DNA from: Riptortus pedestris
Taxonomy: Eukaryota > Arthropoda > Insecta > Hemiptera > Alydidae
Direction: 5' to 3'
DNA length: 64,000 nt
NCBI GenBank assembly: GCA_019009955.1
Contig: CM032230.1
Coordinates: 122,681,001 to 122,745,000, forward strand
Below are positions 36,739-49,880 of the stretch, in pieces. Within the stretch, counting starts at the first letter, position 1. Each line of letters starts with the position of its first letter. The translations under genes and the position numbers were made by a program. The notes beneath the pieces are model-generated. The model had not been told where the DNA came from. It did no database searches and worked only from the letters and a program-made list of their open reading frames with translations.

Positions 36739-38448
36739 TATTTATATATCCTAATTAGCCTAGTTGAATTTATTTTTAAATTAATAAAGAAGAAATACCT
36801 CCTTGGGTTGGTGAGTTTAAAACTGAACAATAGCATGCATCCCACCTTTATTTTATATATTTAACCTTAAGTGGATGTTCAGAGAACTTCAACAACTCAG
36901 TAGTTAGGTTTTCTGGGAGTATTGCAGCTACCCAATAATTTCAGATACTGAAGATGCATTACATTAGGGAGAAGCTGAACCTATGGTTACAGCTAGTTGA
37001 ATTTGACCCTTTTTGGCAGAGTTGGAGGTTTCTAAGTCAATAAAAAAATTATTAATTCATCAGCCAACTGACCTCTTCAAGTGATATAAGAGTGTCTGGT
37101 CAGTTATATATTATACCTGATATTAAATAAGGTATATTACAAAGTTGACAAACATTGAATATGAAGAGATAGCTTATCAGAAGGTAGATGAGTATGATTA
37201 TTACAAGATTTCAAGATATAAGTGCTCGTTTATTTATTTCAGTACTAAGTCTCGTCAAGAGACAATCATCACAGAAAATGGTATAATAAGGTACTTAATA
37301 ATCAAGAAAAACAAATTACATAGAGGTAAATATTACAGTGTATAAATGAGAACAGAAATGTATCACCTGTCCCAAAAGAGTGTTTGGTCAGGTGGGAGTG
37401 AGCTAGGAAATTCTCCAAGCCAAGACAACTTTTTTAATCTATTTGCATAAAACACAAAAAATAATATAGTATATTACAGTAAACTCAATTTCAATGTATG
37501 AGGAAAGTAAGTGCCAAATCTCAATTTTTTTTTAATTTCTCCATACTGGTGGGACTTAGACATAAGTTAGGGAGATACAACAAAACAATGAGAAGCATGG
37601 TTGGGTCTTATCAGCAAGAGAGTAGGTGACCCAACTTCTCTTATAGAACCTCTTCTTTCTCACTCTCAGCCCACACTCTAAAGCCTTGGGGTGATTCAGG
37701 AATCACTTGAAATAATTAAGCTCTAGTTAACGATGCCATATTTACCGATGGTCATATATAACCAAAGGCCATTTGTACAAATATATAGACATACGATTGA
37801 CATAATAGTAAAATTGGAGAAAAAAAAAAAAAAAATACTCCAATCACTGGCTCAAGGATAAGTGCAGATGACACCTGATGCTGAATAGAAATCTGAACTA
37901 CCTTCAAGTTATTAACCTCCCTCTTATGAATGAAATAATGCATTTGCCAAATACTATATTTTCAAATTAATGAAATAAAAAACAAATAATATGTCAAATG
38001 AGATTTTTATTAATATTTCATTTTTAAAAATTATGTAAATTGGCTGTAAAATCTAGGATGAAAAAATTTTAATCAAATTTTTGTCTTAACAAAATAATTA
38101 AAATCAATGAAACACCAAATCATATTAAATACATGGTTTATTCTTAGGTAAAGGTAATTTAAATATAAAAATAAACAAGTAAACAGTTCTCAAATAATAT
38201 ATTTCTCAGAGGCAATAAAATAAATCAATAATGCATTGATGTATTCAAAAATAAAAACAGTTCAAATGTATATAACCAGGATAACTTTACAGTTTATCTA
38301 CTGGTCTCAATATTTAAAAAAACAAATTATATTCATGACTAAATCAAAAAAAATAATCCATTAAATCTCACTACTAAAATTAATCATTTTTGTATGACAT
38401 ATAAATGTCAAATCTAGTCAAGCAGTATAAAAAATAAACAAGACATAC
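35132..38448. other. Unassigned region downstream of the partial gene exon
   Basis: No exon could be supported here. A 124-codon plus frame at 35671-36045 and a 70-codon frame ending at 35713 lack known motifs. A (TA)n tract lies at 36683-36728. Later exons of the minus-strand gene starting at 38544 could be hidden here. Confidence 0.3.
36175..36225 (-). mobile_element. HINE-like 3' end remnant
   Basis: TTTTAGCAGTTTTTCTTAAG followed by GAGCTATTGAGG matches the 3' terminus with several changes. Confidence 0.5.
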
Positions 38449-38714
38449 CTTTTCATTAAGAGGGGTAATTTCATCTTTTCCTCGCTTTAGAGATGGGGCT
38501 GTGATAATTTTTCTATGGCCATTTTGACTGTTGTTAGATTCCATTGCTCAACTAATCGGTTCAAAAATATTTAAAGCACACAATCCACGGATTCACACTT
38601 AACACGTTCATACACTTTACCGTCATAAAGACTATGCTATCTATTTCCCCCCAATTCTTCACTATTAATTCATTATCACAGATGGTTTAGGGTGCCAGTT
38701 TTTTCTTCATTAAG
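38449..38714 (-). CDS. First coding exon of an unidentified gene (partial)
   Basis: On the minus strand a TTATTATTTCCAG acceptor precedes base 38714, and GTATGT follows base 38449. The exon carries about 170 nt of 5' UTR and then ATG at 38544-38542 with 32 open codons ending in phase 0 at the donor. The peptide starts MESNNSQNGHRKII and ends TPLNEK; it is basic and polar. An in-frame TGA lies two codons upstream of the ATG, which fixes the start. The upstream UTR exon with a GTAAGT donor supports a real gene. I do not recognise the protein. I found no convincing next exon at lower coordinates, so it may be far away, very short or outside the window. Confidence 0.6.
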
Positions 38715-39102
38715 CTGGAAATAATAATAAAAAAATATTAAAACTGGCAGAAATAAATTCGTTATTTCTGTAATATAGGAAATAAAAAGGTTTAATAACA
38801 GAAAATGGAGTTAATTTGCCCTGAATCGAAAAATTTAAAAGTGTCTTGAAGAATATATATACAAAATTAGGTATAAAATAATAATTATGCCAATTTAACA
38901 ATTAAATTAATGGATTTTAAAATTATTTAATCTTTTTCTAGTAATAAATAAACGAAGAAAATAAGAAAACTTTTTTTTTTAGGGTCTTCACTTAATACTG
39001 CAATTCATTTCATACTCATTATGGGAAGCAATCTTTTGTGATACATAAATTATCACGTCTACACTTAACATGTTTACTTTTGAGAGAGCAAAGTGCACTT
39101 AC

Positions 39103-39200
39103 CTCAATAAGGCTGAACATCTGGGACAGGATATTATCCGTGCAGAAAAATTGCAAATCGCCGCACACCTAACTTTTGCCCCGAAAATATAAAAACAACA
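39103..39200 (-). other. Probable 5' UTR exon of the gene starting at 38544
   Basis: On the minus strand a stretch ending CTTATTGAG at 39103 is followed by the strong donor GTAAGT. Splicing to the acceptor at 38714 would join it to the ATG exon across a 388-bp intron. The upstream boundary is a guess because no TATA box or other start signal is clear. The sequence around 39150-39360 is more GC-rich than its surroundings, as expected near a promoter. Confidence 0.5.
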
Positions 39201-39560
39201 TCATTCCAGTGACGATCTGGAAACAAACTGAAAACGCGATAGCATTCCCTTGCCCCTAAGGTTATGACGGTTTAACAGTAAGTGTCAAACTGAGGAACAG
39301 AGAGTAGCACCTGCCAGGTAACCTTCAGGTATCCTGCCCGCTCTTAGCGCTATCTCTCGGCTAACTTTGCAACTAAATATATACATACCTACACAGTTAC
39401 TTCTCTTTACAATTGAAAATTGTCACAAACGCCTTGAAAGTCGCACTAAATTATCAATATTAACCACTTTCTACAAGGCAATTGTCTTCAATTATAAGAA
39501 AAATATTTGGCCCAGTAGTCATTTTTATAACACTAATTCTCCTATACATTGTGTGACAGG

Positions 39561-39969
39561 CAAAAGACACTAAGCAAAATCTAAAAGACATAACACATAA
39601 AACAAAATCCAGAAGACATAACACATAAAGCAAAATCCAAAAGACAGCACATAAAACAAAATCCAAAAGACATAACACATAAAGCAAAATCCTAAAGACA
39701 TAACACTTAAAACAAAATCCAAAAGACAGCACATAAAGCAAAATCCAAAAGAGATATCACATAAAACAACATCCTAAAGACTTAACACATAAAGCAAAAT
39801 TCAAAAGACATAACACATAAAGCCAACTCCAAAAGACATAACACATAAAACAAAATCCAAAAGTTATAACATATAAAGTAAAATCCAAAAGACATAACAC
39901 ATAAAGCAAAATCCAAAAGACATAACACATAAAGCAAAAACCAAAAGACATAATACATATAGGCAAGCT
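39561..39969. repeat. 28-bp minisatellite, about 15 units
   Basis: The tandem units begin AAAAGACATAACACAT and end GCAAAATCC. Most are 28 bp and two are 26 bp. Units vary between AAAACAAAATCC and AAAGCAAAATCC endings. The array lies about 0.4 kb upstream of the probable UTR exon ending at 39103. Long open frames on the minus strand across it are a by-product of the repeat. Confidence 0.9.
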
Positions 39970-40382
39970 GCAACATTATTAGGGCCAGATTTTTTTTTTT
40001 AAATATATAGTTGTTTTTAAGTAGAAATTAATATATTATTTATAGCTTTTCATAAATATGTAACTTCTATATTCAGCAAGTTATTTATTTATTTATTTGA
40101 AGATATCCGCAACTAAGGGATGTCGCTCAATATCATTTATTTGAATTCTCTAAATTAAAATTTTAAAATAAAGAAAAAAAATGTTTTCAAAATAATTAAA
40201 ACATAGCATAAAATATAACAAAATAAAATTAAGGAAGTGTTCAAATAAAGCTATGTGAAACTATAAATTTTGAGATAAATCCTGGCATGAGGATGAAAGG
40301 AAGGATGGTGATGGAAGTATAAGGCACAAGTTTAAAAATGCAGAGATATAAAATGTAGAGAAAAGAGTGGGGTAGGTGAGGT

Positions 40383-42345
40383 TTAAAGTTTGTTGTAAAT
40401 GTCAGTTGTCTTCAAGTGGTTTAAGAGTGTATTTATATATGGGCTACCTTCTGTTAGCCCTTTCCTTGTGCAAAGCCACTATAGTTTATACAAGTCGTTG
40501 GGTGAGTTCAAACTTTCACGTAGTCTGCAGTCAGTAAGGAGATGTTTAATGGTCAGTACTGTGTTACAGTGAGTGCGTGTAGGTCGATCTTTACGGTTTA
40601 TGAGGTATGAATGTGTAAGTAGTGAATGTCCGATTCTAAGTTTAGTCAACACCACTTGATCTTGTATGGTTAGATTTTCCTTTGTTTGTGTTGTCTAGGA
40701 TTTCTCAGAGTTTGTTGTCAGTCAGTAGTCCAGTCATTGAGTACATGTCAGCAAGTTATATTTCTTGTGTACATACAGTTATTGACTATAAATGTTAAGT
40801 TTTATGACACTAGAGCACTCTGGACCTTCCTATATTCAATTTTTTCCACAGATAGATGCAGAATTGTTTTTTTCCTGTTCCTCACGATAACAAGAAGCAT
40901 GGGCGCTCATAATGCAGATTATGCCCTTTGAAAGAGCCATAAGAACAAATGTAATTGGACCCAGTGGAGATCACAAAGTTTGAAAATTTACAGTTGGAAT
41001 ATATATGAAATGTTTAATATTACCATAGTTAGTGTTAACACTTCTTGTTCTTTTTAATGAATTTCTTCGAGGATGTTCTCTATTTCCATTTTGTTTGAAG
41101 ACTTATCAATACCTGGTATTGGTTGGGCCCTCCTCCATGCCGTGGCAATGAATATGGTTCCAGCAGTACTACTACTCTTAACTGATACTCTAATAATAAT
41201 ATTACATTTGAGCATTTTATCACTGGTGGAACACAATTTGGGTTAACTAATAACAGGTCATGAAGGGCTTAGGCCTGCTACACGGGCTATTTTGGATGGC
41301 CAAGTAGTCAGCTTGACCCAATCTAACCATATTGTGGAGATATTCGAGACCCATTATTCCTATTGTTTTACTCAAATAGTTGTCCAATTACCTCATGGTG
41401 CTGAGCAGGCATTGGGAGGAAGGATAGAAATCTTACCTTGAAGAAATCATAACCTGATAGCTAAATAAAATTTAGTTAGCAGGCATAACTTTGGGAAAGA
41501 AAGAAAATTTATTTTGGACAAATACATAGGTATTATACAGGAATTGTTACAAAATTATTATATTTTGGTACAACCTTAGATGCAGTCCTTCTTCAGTCAT
41601 TGTGTCTAAATTATAATGGGTGGCTTCACTTGACATGGTAAGGCAGGCATGATATTTAACAAGTTTTTAAAGGTTAACTGAAATAGAAGCAACCTCCAAT
41701 TCTCTCTGGATTTGGCTGTTCCTAACAAACCAGGGAGCATTTGCTACTATCCAAAGTACTTTGCTCTGGAATGACTGGAGTCACTTTTTGTGTGTGTTGC
41801 TGACGGCCAGCCAGACTGGGCATGTGTATGTTAATATAGAGAGTATGAGTGTTTTGTAAAGTAGTGTTGTGCAAGTCAGTTTGTTTATTAAAGGGTGTAT
41901 ATGTGTGAGTGATTGTTGAATGTAATGTGGATATGGTGCCACCATGTATGACGTGTGTCAAAATGTACTCCGAGATAGCGGATGCTCTGGTCCTTCTGAG
42001 GCCAAGGGATTGAGTGATGTTTAATTATCATTTCAGGAAGATCTTCGTTCTTGAAATGACGAAGAGCAAAAATTTTGGCCTGCGTTTTTTTAGGGTTATA
42101 CAAGAGCTTCCACTTCTTGAACCACCTTGAGGCCTGGCCGGCTGCTGGTTGGAGATGGAGTGAAGTGGCTGAGTTTCATTTTGAGTTAAGAGTTTGTCGT
42201 CTGCATATATAGATAACAAAGAATTTTCCACATGTGGGATGTCACAACAGTAGAGGATGTAGAGCAAAAGACTAGGTATGGATCCTTGCAGTTCTCACCA
42301 GCTCTGATATTCAGGTTCATGCTGAGTGTGTTATTTATTTTCTCT
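40383..42345 (-). pseudogene. LINE retrotransposon remnant (reverse transcriptase to C-terminal zinc motif)
   Basis: Reading down the minus strand: GSIPSLLLYILYCCDIP and SIYADDKLLTQ (catalytic YADD) at about 42290-42180; then, after a frameshift, WKLLYNPKKTQAKIFAL and SIRYLGVHFDTRHTWW near 42100-41945; then a thumb-like part. After about 0.9 kb of poorly readable sequence come LTKLRIGHSLLTHSYL, THCNTVLTIKHLLTDC and a stop at 40383. RIGH-LTH and C-x-x-x-L-x-x-x-HLL-x-x-C are typical of Jockey/I-group C-termini. Frameshifts and stops show it is dead; one zinc-motif Cys is Arg. Confidence 0.8.
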
Positions 42346-42647
42346 TGGAATGTTCTTCTTTGTTAGGAGGATGCAATAACACTATAGAGGTATACTGGAA
42401 TGTTTGTAATCCTGATGTAGGTCCCATAATTTTTTCCTCCCACTGTTGTAACTTGAACATTATGGGAATTATTTGTATTTTTTGGTTTTCATTTCTAATT
42501 AAACCTAGCTCAAACTCATCTAGTTCTTACAATATGTTTTCCCTCAGCTTAAATATAACATTCTCTTTACACTGGCTCCTTACTAGGAGGAAGAAGCTTG
42601 GGAGTGAAAAAAGCTGATGTCATCTGTGTACTGGAATATAAAAAAAG

Positions 42648-43201
42648 TGTGTCACACAGGGGCTGTGTTAACTAAGCAGATTTCCCACATGCATCATGTA
42701 TTTGCTTTTATCTCAAAATGTAAATGTTCAATGAGAACTCGTGTCAAGGCTTCAAGTAATATGCTTCATAAAAGCTTATTGTTAATATGACAGGAGTAGG
42801 AGTGGGGGGTTTACTGAAGGACAAAAACTAAAAAATGCTAATATCTCGGTTAGTAATAAACATAGTGAAAAAATGTACATAACATTTATAGAACATTACA
42901 TTTGCAATAAGATAGAACCTATACAATTTTACAATCAAACACATAATAACTGATACATTTAGAGATTTGGTAATTCCCCCTCTCATTGGCTCCATTTCAG
43001 CCATTAATGAACTTTCTTTTTACTTAAAACAATTAAATATTAAGTTCGGTAACAATCAAACAAACATTGCGACCTCTAGAGCGTTAACAGAACTCATTTT
43101 CGTCATCTCCTGAGTAGGAACATTGGACATTTGAGACAAATTGTCAAAAATTGTGTCATGAGTACCTCAATAGCTGATTTTCCATAAGGGGAATCTGCTA
43201 A
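42648..43201 (+). mobile_element. HINE-like copy without (TA)n
   Basis: It starts TGTGTCACACAGGGGCTG and ends GGGGAATCTGCTAA. AGAGCGTTAACAG runs directly into AACTCATTTTCGTC, so the microsatellite is absent from this copy. Confidence 0.85.
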
Positions 43202-43791
43202 TATAAATACATATATACACACACAAATACACACACACATGAATTATATACATAATGTTATAATTAATATATATTCATTATAACATCAACTCTTTGCTTG
43301 ACAGATTATCATTATTTAGAAGTTGTTGCTAAGGGTTCTATTTAGTGAAGATTTTGTTCTTAAATAAAACAATACATTTAATAAACTAAAGAAAAAAATG
43401 AATTTTAAAATAAAACTGTAACAGTAATAACTTTTGAATCGCTCTTCTGATTCTGTCACTATTTTAAAATTAATAATAAAAATATAAAGTAATCCACAAT
43501 ACAATGAGAAACTTTACTTTTTCGTATAAAATACTAAGATATAGAAAGCAGATTTATTCACTAATAAATTAGTTTATTTATATTATATAATATTTATACT
43601 TTATTTACAAATATATAATAAAAATGTATGCCCATCTCTTATAATTTCTTAACACTGTTACCATTAAATATATTACTATTGTTAAATCTGTCAGTAAATG
43701 ACATTGCTCTTGGCTGATCGAAGAGTTCACATCACAAATGCTTGAAAATGGTGCTCTTGTACAGAAAGTTTGTGCATAATATTATCAGTCA

Positions 43792-43845
<54 letters not shown>

Positions 43846-46189
43846 AATATACAATTTCTCCTTTAAATGCTCATGTAGGTAACATTGAAGCCCATCAATG
43901 GTAATTTATATCCTAGTGTTCAACAGTATTCGGTGAAGTTAGTGATCCTATGATACTAGATAGAAGCACTTATTAATATCATAATATTAAAATGTTTTCT
44001 ATTCTCTAGAACCTGGGATTCTATAGTTCAAATGTTCCAAAGAACTTCTTGCACCTTGTAAAACCTACAAATTTCTGCTGAAATCATCCTCTTTACTTCA
44101 TGCAAAACCTTATATTTTAAAAAAAGAAAAAAAAAAAAAGAACTTGATTGAAATTATTAATCAAATAAAGACCATTGACACTTCAGGGTAATTTTATTTA
44201 CAAGCATATTTCATTTGACAAAGATCTTTTTGGCCCTCCAAAAATTAAAAATTGAACTCTTTCTTCCACCACAAAGTCCACCTTGGGGTCTAGTGGCAAA
44301 ATGCACTCTTAAAGCTTCCATGTTAAAAAAAAAAAAAAAAAAAAAAACTGAATAAAGAATTAAGATACTTTAGAATGACAATAATCTAATTCTTACAACT
44401 GACCCCAAATTGTGTTAACAATACTTCTTAAAGTGGCAGAGGACCAAATTTAAAATAAAACTTTTTCACACAAATAATTATTCATCCCTTCATTTTTCAA
44501 TCATGGCCTTACCAATGCAAACATGACTCTTGTTACTCAGAACACCTATTTGGGAACACAAATAAAATTGTTTGCTATTGTCAAATCTGTTGGAAGTTGG
44601 AATCATTTTCAAGCATATATTAACCTTTGCTCGACTTTTGACAGGCTTGAAAATGGTGTAATTGCACTGAAAGAACACTCAACAATCAGCCAGTAATGAC
44701 GGCATTTACAGACAGATTTAACATTAATATTATATATTCTGGTGGAACCAACCCAACTCCTGAAATTACATCCAATTTATGGCTTCCCATTCCATCACCT
44801 TAGGAGTCCAATATTCTACTTATAATACAGCATAGACTAAGCTGGGCTAGTAGACTTGGAAGATTCCTTGGACCATGAGGTAAGAAACCTCTCCACAAGT
44901 GTTAATTTGTCCCTCTGCAGAGGTTTTCTGAGTGACACAATACAAGTACAGCATAATTCAGAAATAAATTAAGTGAAAACTGTGTGAAGAAATTTTATTT
45001 TCGATTTGCATTACATTAGATTGTTGATAGTAATTCAATTTAAATATGCTGAAAAATTATATTAGTTTATTAAAGTGGTTATAAGGTATGGAGCCTAATA
45101 TTTAGCTTAATAACCCCTCATACAAAATAGTTTACATATCTATAATTTCTTAATACCGAACCCATAAAAACAATTTACCAAAAACATTATTATTTGCAGT
45201 AAGTCCTTAATAATGCTCTAGATCAGTCCCCCCTTGTCTAAATTCTCACTTACAACACACCAGTGGGGCAAGTTTGGAGATTGGATTAAAGTTGTAGTCT
45301 GCATACTCGTACTGGCTAATGCCTATCATTAGTCAGCTTATGACAGGCTTTGGAGAGATGGCTATCTAACAACTCTGGGCTAGAGTAGAATTTTCTCCAC
45401 TCATTCAATTATTGGTAAGAATGGAATTTTCTTTATGATACCTTTATTGTTGGATGGTCTGATGCAGAAGGCAATGAGATACTGTCATGCCCTTGTGGCC
45501 CTCTTATTCCCCTGTTCATTCCCATGAAAATCAAGTTTACTTGTTCACGAGATCAATGAGCAGGAGTAGTCTGTAGATTCAACAACAGACCAGTTTATGC
45601 TCAAGCTATAGATGTAGTAGTAAAGGAGAAACAAAAAATATATAAATATTTAAACAGTTGAATTCCAAAAGGTCTAACACCTCCACTTGAATAAATCCTA
45701 TATTACAGCAGAATACTTTTGGGCCAACCTGCCCCATCTTCAGTGCTTTGTGACATAATAAGGACAAAAAGGATTAAATAATTCCACAATAAAAACAATA
45801 ATCTCTTTATACTTTTAAAAATATAATTTAAAATAGTTGAATTTAAAATTTATAATCCAAGGTGTATTTACCTTTGAAGAACTATAACTGGCAATAGATC
45901 TCTGGATATTCTGTAGAATTAATATTTAAATTGGAAACAATTTGATTGAAATAGAGAAGCAGTTTTGTTATCCAGCAAGTGTCCAAACTGAAGACAATGA
46001 TAGTAGACCTGAAGTTGGTTCTACAATAGAGCTAGAGCTATAGCAGGGCTTCCAAAATAAAATATAAAGTATCAATAGTAATAAATAAAATCATACTTGT
46101 ATGTTATGTGCTTGAATATCCACCTGTGTGAGCATGTGTGAATAGATATATAAATAAATATTAAAAATTTGAACTGCCCTCATATTCCA
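43202..46189. other. Unassigned AT-rich intergenic DNA
   Basis: No gene recognised. Contents include (TA)n at 43794-43842 and poly-A tracts near 44140 and 44325-44346. Confidence 0.4.
43794..43842. repeat. (TA)n microsatellite
   Basis: About 49 bp of TA repeats with no HINE-like flanks. Confidence 0.9.
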
Positions 46190-46250
46190 AATATTTCATC
46201 ATGAGTACAACTTAAACAGTCAATTTACCTTAATGGAATTCTGGCAGAAT
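46190..46250 (+). mobile_element. HINE-like 3' end remnant
   Basis: TCATCATGAGTACAACTTAA and a decayed palindrome (TTTACCTTAATGGAA) match the 3' module. Confidence 0.5.
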
Positions 46251-46942
46251 AGTTGACTGAATTAATTGCAGAAACGATCTTAATGATAGAAATTCATCTA
46301 ATTCCATTTAATGATTCACCTAATTAATTTTAATGATATGTAAATCCATCAAGCCGCTAAGTACAGAATCTGAAAGTTCCTTGAATAAAATATTAAAGTG
46401 ATACATAATACTCGATTTGGAATAGTAGTGTTAATAAATATATAATAAAATAAACTTCTTTTTTTAAAAAAAAAAATCCTTTAAGATTGTGCTCATTTTG
46501 CATGAGTTGGAGTAATGTGGTTTGGCCTTCTTCAATGCTGGAGAAACATCACTCCTTAATACCTCTGCCACCTCCTCCTCCATGATTATCAAAGCTATAT
46601 CCAGGACACAAATAATTTTCTTTTTTTTATTTATTTTCTTTATGGGTATATTTTTTTGTTGACTATAGACAGCAAATTATGGGTACTTTTTACCCCAAAA
46701 AGAGCAGTAATTAATCCAGGGGAAGAGGAAATAATACTGAGGACCACAGACCACGACTCTTGGGTACAGGAAGGACTCTTGGGTACAGGGACGTCACAAG
46801 AACCTGACCAGACATTGGATAGAACAACTCAGCCTCATTCTCTGTTGAGATGACCTGAAGAAGGTAGTGAAACTTTGGTACATAATATCATGATATGTGA
46901 TGACATGGCCAATACCAGAAGACCTCGATAATCACAACATTT
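46251..46942. other. Unassigned DNA
   Basis: A 65-codon plus frame (46656-46853) contains a small direct duplication (GACTCTTGGGTACAGG) but has no known family. Confidence 0.35.
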
Positions 46943-47077
46943 TTAGCAGATTTCCCTTAAGGGAAATCAGCTATTGAGGTTGTACTCATGACGGAATTTT
47001 CGACATTTTTCTTCAAATGTCCTTCGATCCTACCTAGTAGATGACGAAAATGAGGTCCGTTCAAAACTGTATGTATA

Positions 47078-47138
<61 letters not shown>

Positions 47139-47914
47139 CTGTTACCGCTCTATCGGTCGCAATTTTTGTTTGATCGTTACCAAACTCGATATTTAGTCGT
47201 TTTATGTAAATAAAAAAGACAAGTTCGTTAACGGCTGAAATCGGACCAGAGGGAGGGGGGGTTTAGAGGGTGGATTTTCGAAAATTCAAAATATCTCCGT
47301 TATTATGCATCGGATCGAAAAATTGTATAGAACCAATCTTATTTCAAATTAAATTTACTATAAATATTGTTATATACATTTATTCTCTATCTTGAATATT
47401 AACCGAGATATTTGCATTTTTCAGTTTTCAGCAAACCGCCACTTCTACTCATGTTACGTTAACAATACTCTGCTACATAATAAATCACATTATTGGAAGT
47501 TTAAATACCAAAAATTGTATTCAAGAGACCTTTATTATACTAGATACATGCAAATATGTCCTGGTGACTCCCCCCCCCATCTTAAAGTTTTGGACTACTA
47601 AAATTTTATTGATTGAGATAACAATTATTCTGACTCATTATTAATTACAGTACTAGATATAGTAAATATTTCTCAATAAAATTAATGTGTTATATTCTGA
47701 CATATTTCAGTAATTGTTTTTCTTTCCGGTGGCCGACCAGTTTGTTTAGATTTCTAACCTAACGCTTCCTGTCGGCAGGCTATTGAAATTGGATGAAACA
47801 TTTATTATTTCCGTTTGTTTTTTTCACGGTGTTGTGTTACCAGTATGTATATTTATCTATTACTGAACTTCACGATGGAAATCTGCTTAGATTACGCAGC
47901 CCCTGCGTGACGGA
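46943..47914 (-). mobile_element. Complete HINE-like copy, interior type B
   Basis: It has the intact 3' palindrome, (TA)n at 47072-47135, GTTACCGCTCTATCGGTCGC, the interior with CATGTTACGTTAACAATACTC and TTTTTCTTTCCGGT, and the 5' end GCAGCCCCTGCGTGACGGA. It is the type copy for interior B. Confidence 0.93.
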
Positions 47915-48030
47915 CTTTTAATGTTTCTATATTATATTTATTTGAAAGCTACAGATGTATTTATTTAAAAGTTTAATCAAACTAGTAATTAATTAAGTTA
48001 TAAATTATATATGGGAGTGCATGTTTATAT

Positions 48031-48277
48031 TTTTTTTTATTTATTTATTATTAACGTCCACTTTTTGCAACTCAGGCTAATTGGGACGGGTTAGCACCCT
48101 TTTCTAGCCAGGGTGGGATTTTACGACGTTATTTAATGAATTTCGTCACTAAATAATTTCCTTTGCCCAGGTAAGAATCAAACTCGCCACTCTAGGTTTA
48201 CTTCTTATACTTACCTTGGGTTTACCATGTGAGATTTAAGGTCAACGCTTTAACTCACATGGCTAACCTGAGCCCCA
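48031..48277 (-). mobile_element. SINE with internal duplication
   Basis: GTTTATAT flanks the copy at 48023-48030 and 48278-48285. About 23 bp (TTACTTCTTATACTTACCTTGGG) has been added within the CTAGGTTTACCATG segment, repeating the GGTTTAC junction. Confidence 0.88.
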
Positions 48278-48621
48278 GTTTATATAACGAACTCAAACAA
48301 CAATGCTTTCCCCATAAGTTTTTAAATAACACTTTTTTTTTTTTTCTTTTTAATTTAAGATGCTCAAATCTAAGGATCATTATTTGATTCTTTGTTTTGT
48401 GAAGCCAATAAAACCTGATTAATTATGCAGGTAAAAAAAACCATTTAAAATGATGGGACTAAAACTATGGTTTATGTAACTACTGCAGTACTCCGACCTA
48501 TGGGATACAGATAATTTTATGAAAAGTGAACGACGGAAAAAAAGGTACTTGTCTGAATCCAGAGAAACGGGTTGGCATGGAGACCCACAATTCAGGCTCG
48601 GGGTTTCTAAATAGCCTGGGC

Positions 48622-48773
48622 TTTCCCTTTGTCTCCTCTCAGCCGGCATAGAAGAGACAAAGGGAAATCCGCTACGTCCTGATTCTAACTCATATTGGCT
48701 TTATTTCAAGTATATGTGCCGAAGCACTGCAAGATCACGGATTCCCCTTCCAGACAGAAGGAAAGGGAATCCA
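48622..48773. repeat. Two adjacent hairpins
   Basis: TTTCCCTTTGTCTC (about 48624) pairs with GAGACAAAGGGAAA (about 48653), followed by TCCGCTACG. A second hairpin pairs GATTCCCCTTCC with GGAAAGGGAATC at about 48740-48771. The first resembles the HINE-like 3' palindrome in position and base use. Confidence 0.5.
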
Positions 48774-49689
48774 CGATCCAAGGGCCCTTAAACAATTTTA
48801 ACTTTATTAGCCTTCTTCATCACCACTCCCCCCTCTAGCAAGTGAGATATCCGTACAAACTTACTTAAGGGAGGTGTAGTGCGGACGCCTTGGTGAGAAG
48901 GGTCCCATGCACAACTTCTTTAAACCCCGTGAATTCATCCGAAGTACCCGACTTCCATGTAGCTGGATTACAGGAGGGTGCCAAACCTCCCAGTCAACAA
49001 GTACTACTAAACTAGGGATCATATCTAGAAAACGAAAGAACTTATCCATTCGTATTCTTCAATATATTTTCCACAACGGCAATAAGAATAAAATATAAGG
49101 ATATTTTATTTTTTTTTCTGTAGCAATTAAAATTATTTCAGAAGTTTATTTTAAAGTAATAATAAAATAAAGTTAGTGAAAGTAAGAACCAGCTTAGATA
49201 ATAGTTATGTTTTTATCCACTCGGCGCGCTGCTGTTGCCACCAATTTCTCTGTTCTAGAAATTCAATTGAAATCTTTATAATTAATTTAGCTTTGGAAGC
49301 TTATTAAATCAAATGAATTCTTGTAAATAAGGTCGCCTTTATAACATGTATTAATATTATTTCATAGACCATTGACTTCTATACTAATTATTAGATTAGG
49401 GAATTATCTTTCAGCATATTAGTACAGTTAATAATCTGAAAACTAATTGAAAAAGAAAAACTTTTTATAGAATTATTACTGTAGCTAATAGCTAACCCAT
49501 GCATGCATTTATGAGACACTACAATTCCAGAAGGCTACAAAAAAGAATCAATTATAAACCCACTAAATATAAAAAAATTACTAACAAACACACTTCACAC
49601 AAACAAAAATGGACATTATCGGCAAAAAGTCACCACTTAAGAATGTAGTACCCAATTATTGAATATATAAAGAAGTCCATCAGAACAAC
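48774..49689. other. Unassigned DNA
   Basis: Frames at 48861-49098 on both strands are GC-richer but unrecognised. The rest is AT-rich. Confidence 0.35.
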
Positions 49690-49880
49690 AAATGTTTACA
49701 CTACTCGAGTAGTAACTGTGCATTAACAACATACTACTATTTTAAACCACTCCAGATTTGCAAATCCTAAAAATCGTTTTTGTGACACTGAAATAGAACA
49801 AACTTGTTAACATTTACTGTATGACTGTAGACAGAATAAGAAAGCTTTTCAGGCTGAAGCAGTAACTGTGCGCAGGCGAT
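49690..49880 (+). pseudogene. LINE C-terminal remnant
   Basis: The plus strand reads SSNCALTTYYYF, then in another frame RFCDTEIEQTC, stop, HLLYDC. This is the G-x-CxLN-HL ... CRxCxxxxETxxHLLxxC pattern found at the end of several insect LINE reverse transcriptases, with a frameshift and a stop. Confidence 0.55.

Noticed and set aside
39460..39976. Hydrophobic minus-strand frames suggesting membrane proteins
   Set aside because: They are reading frames of the 28-bp minisatellite.
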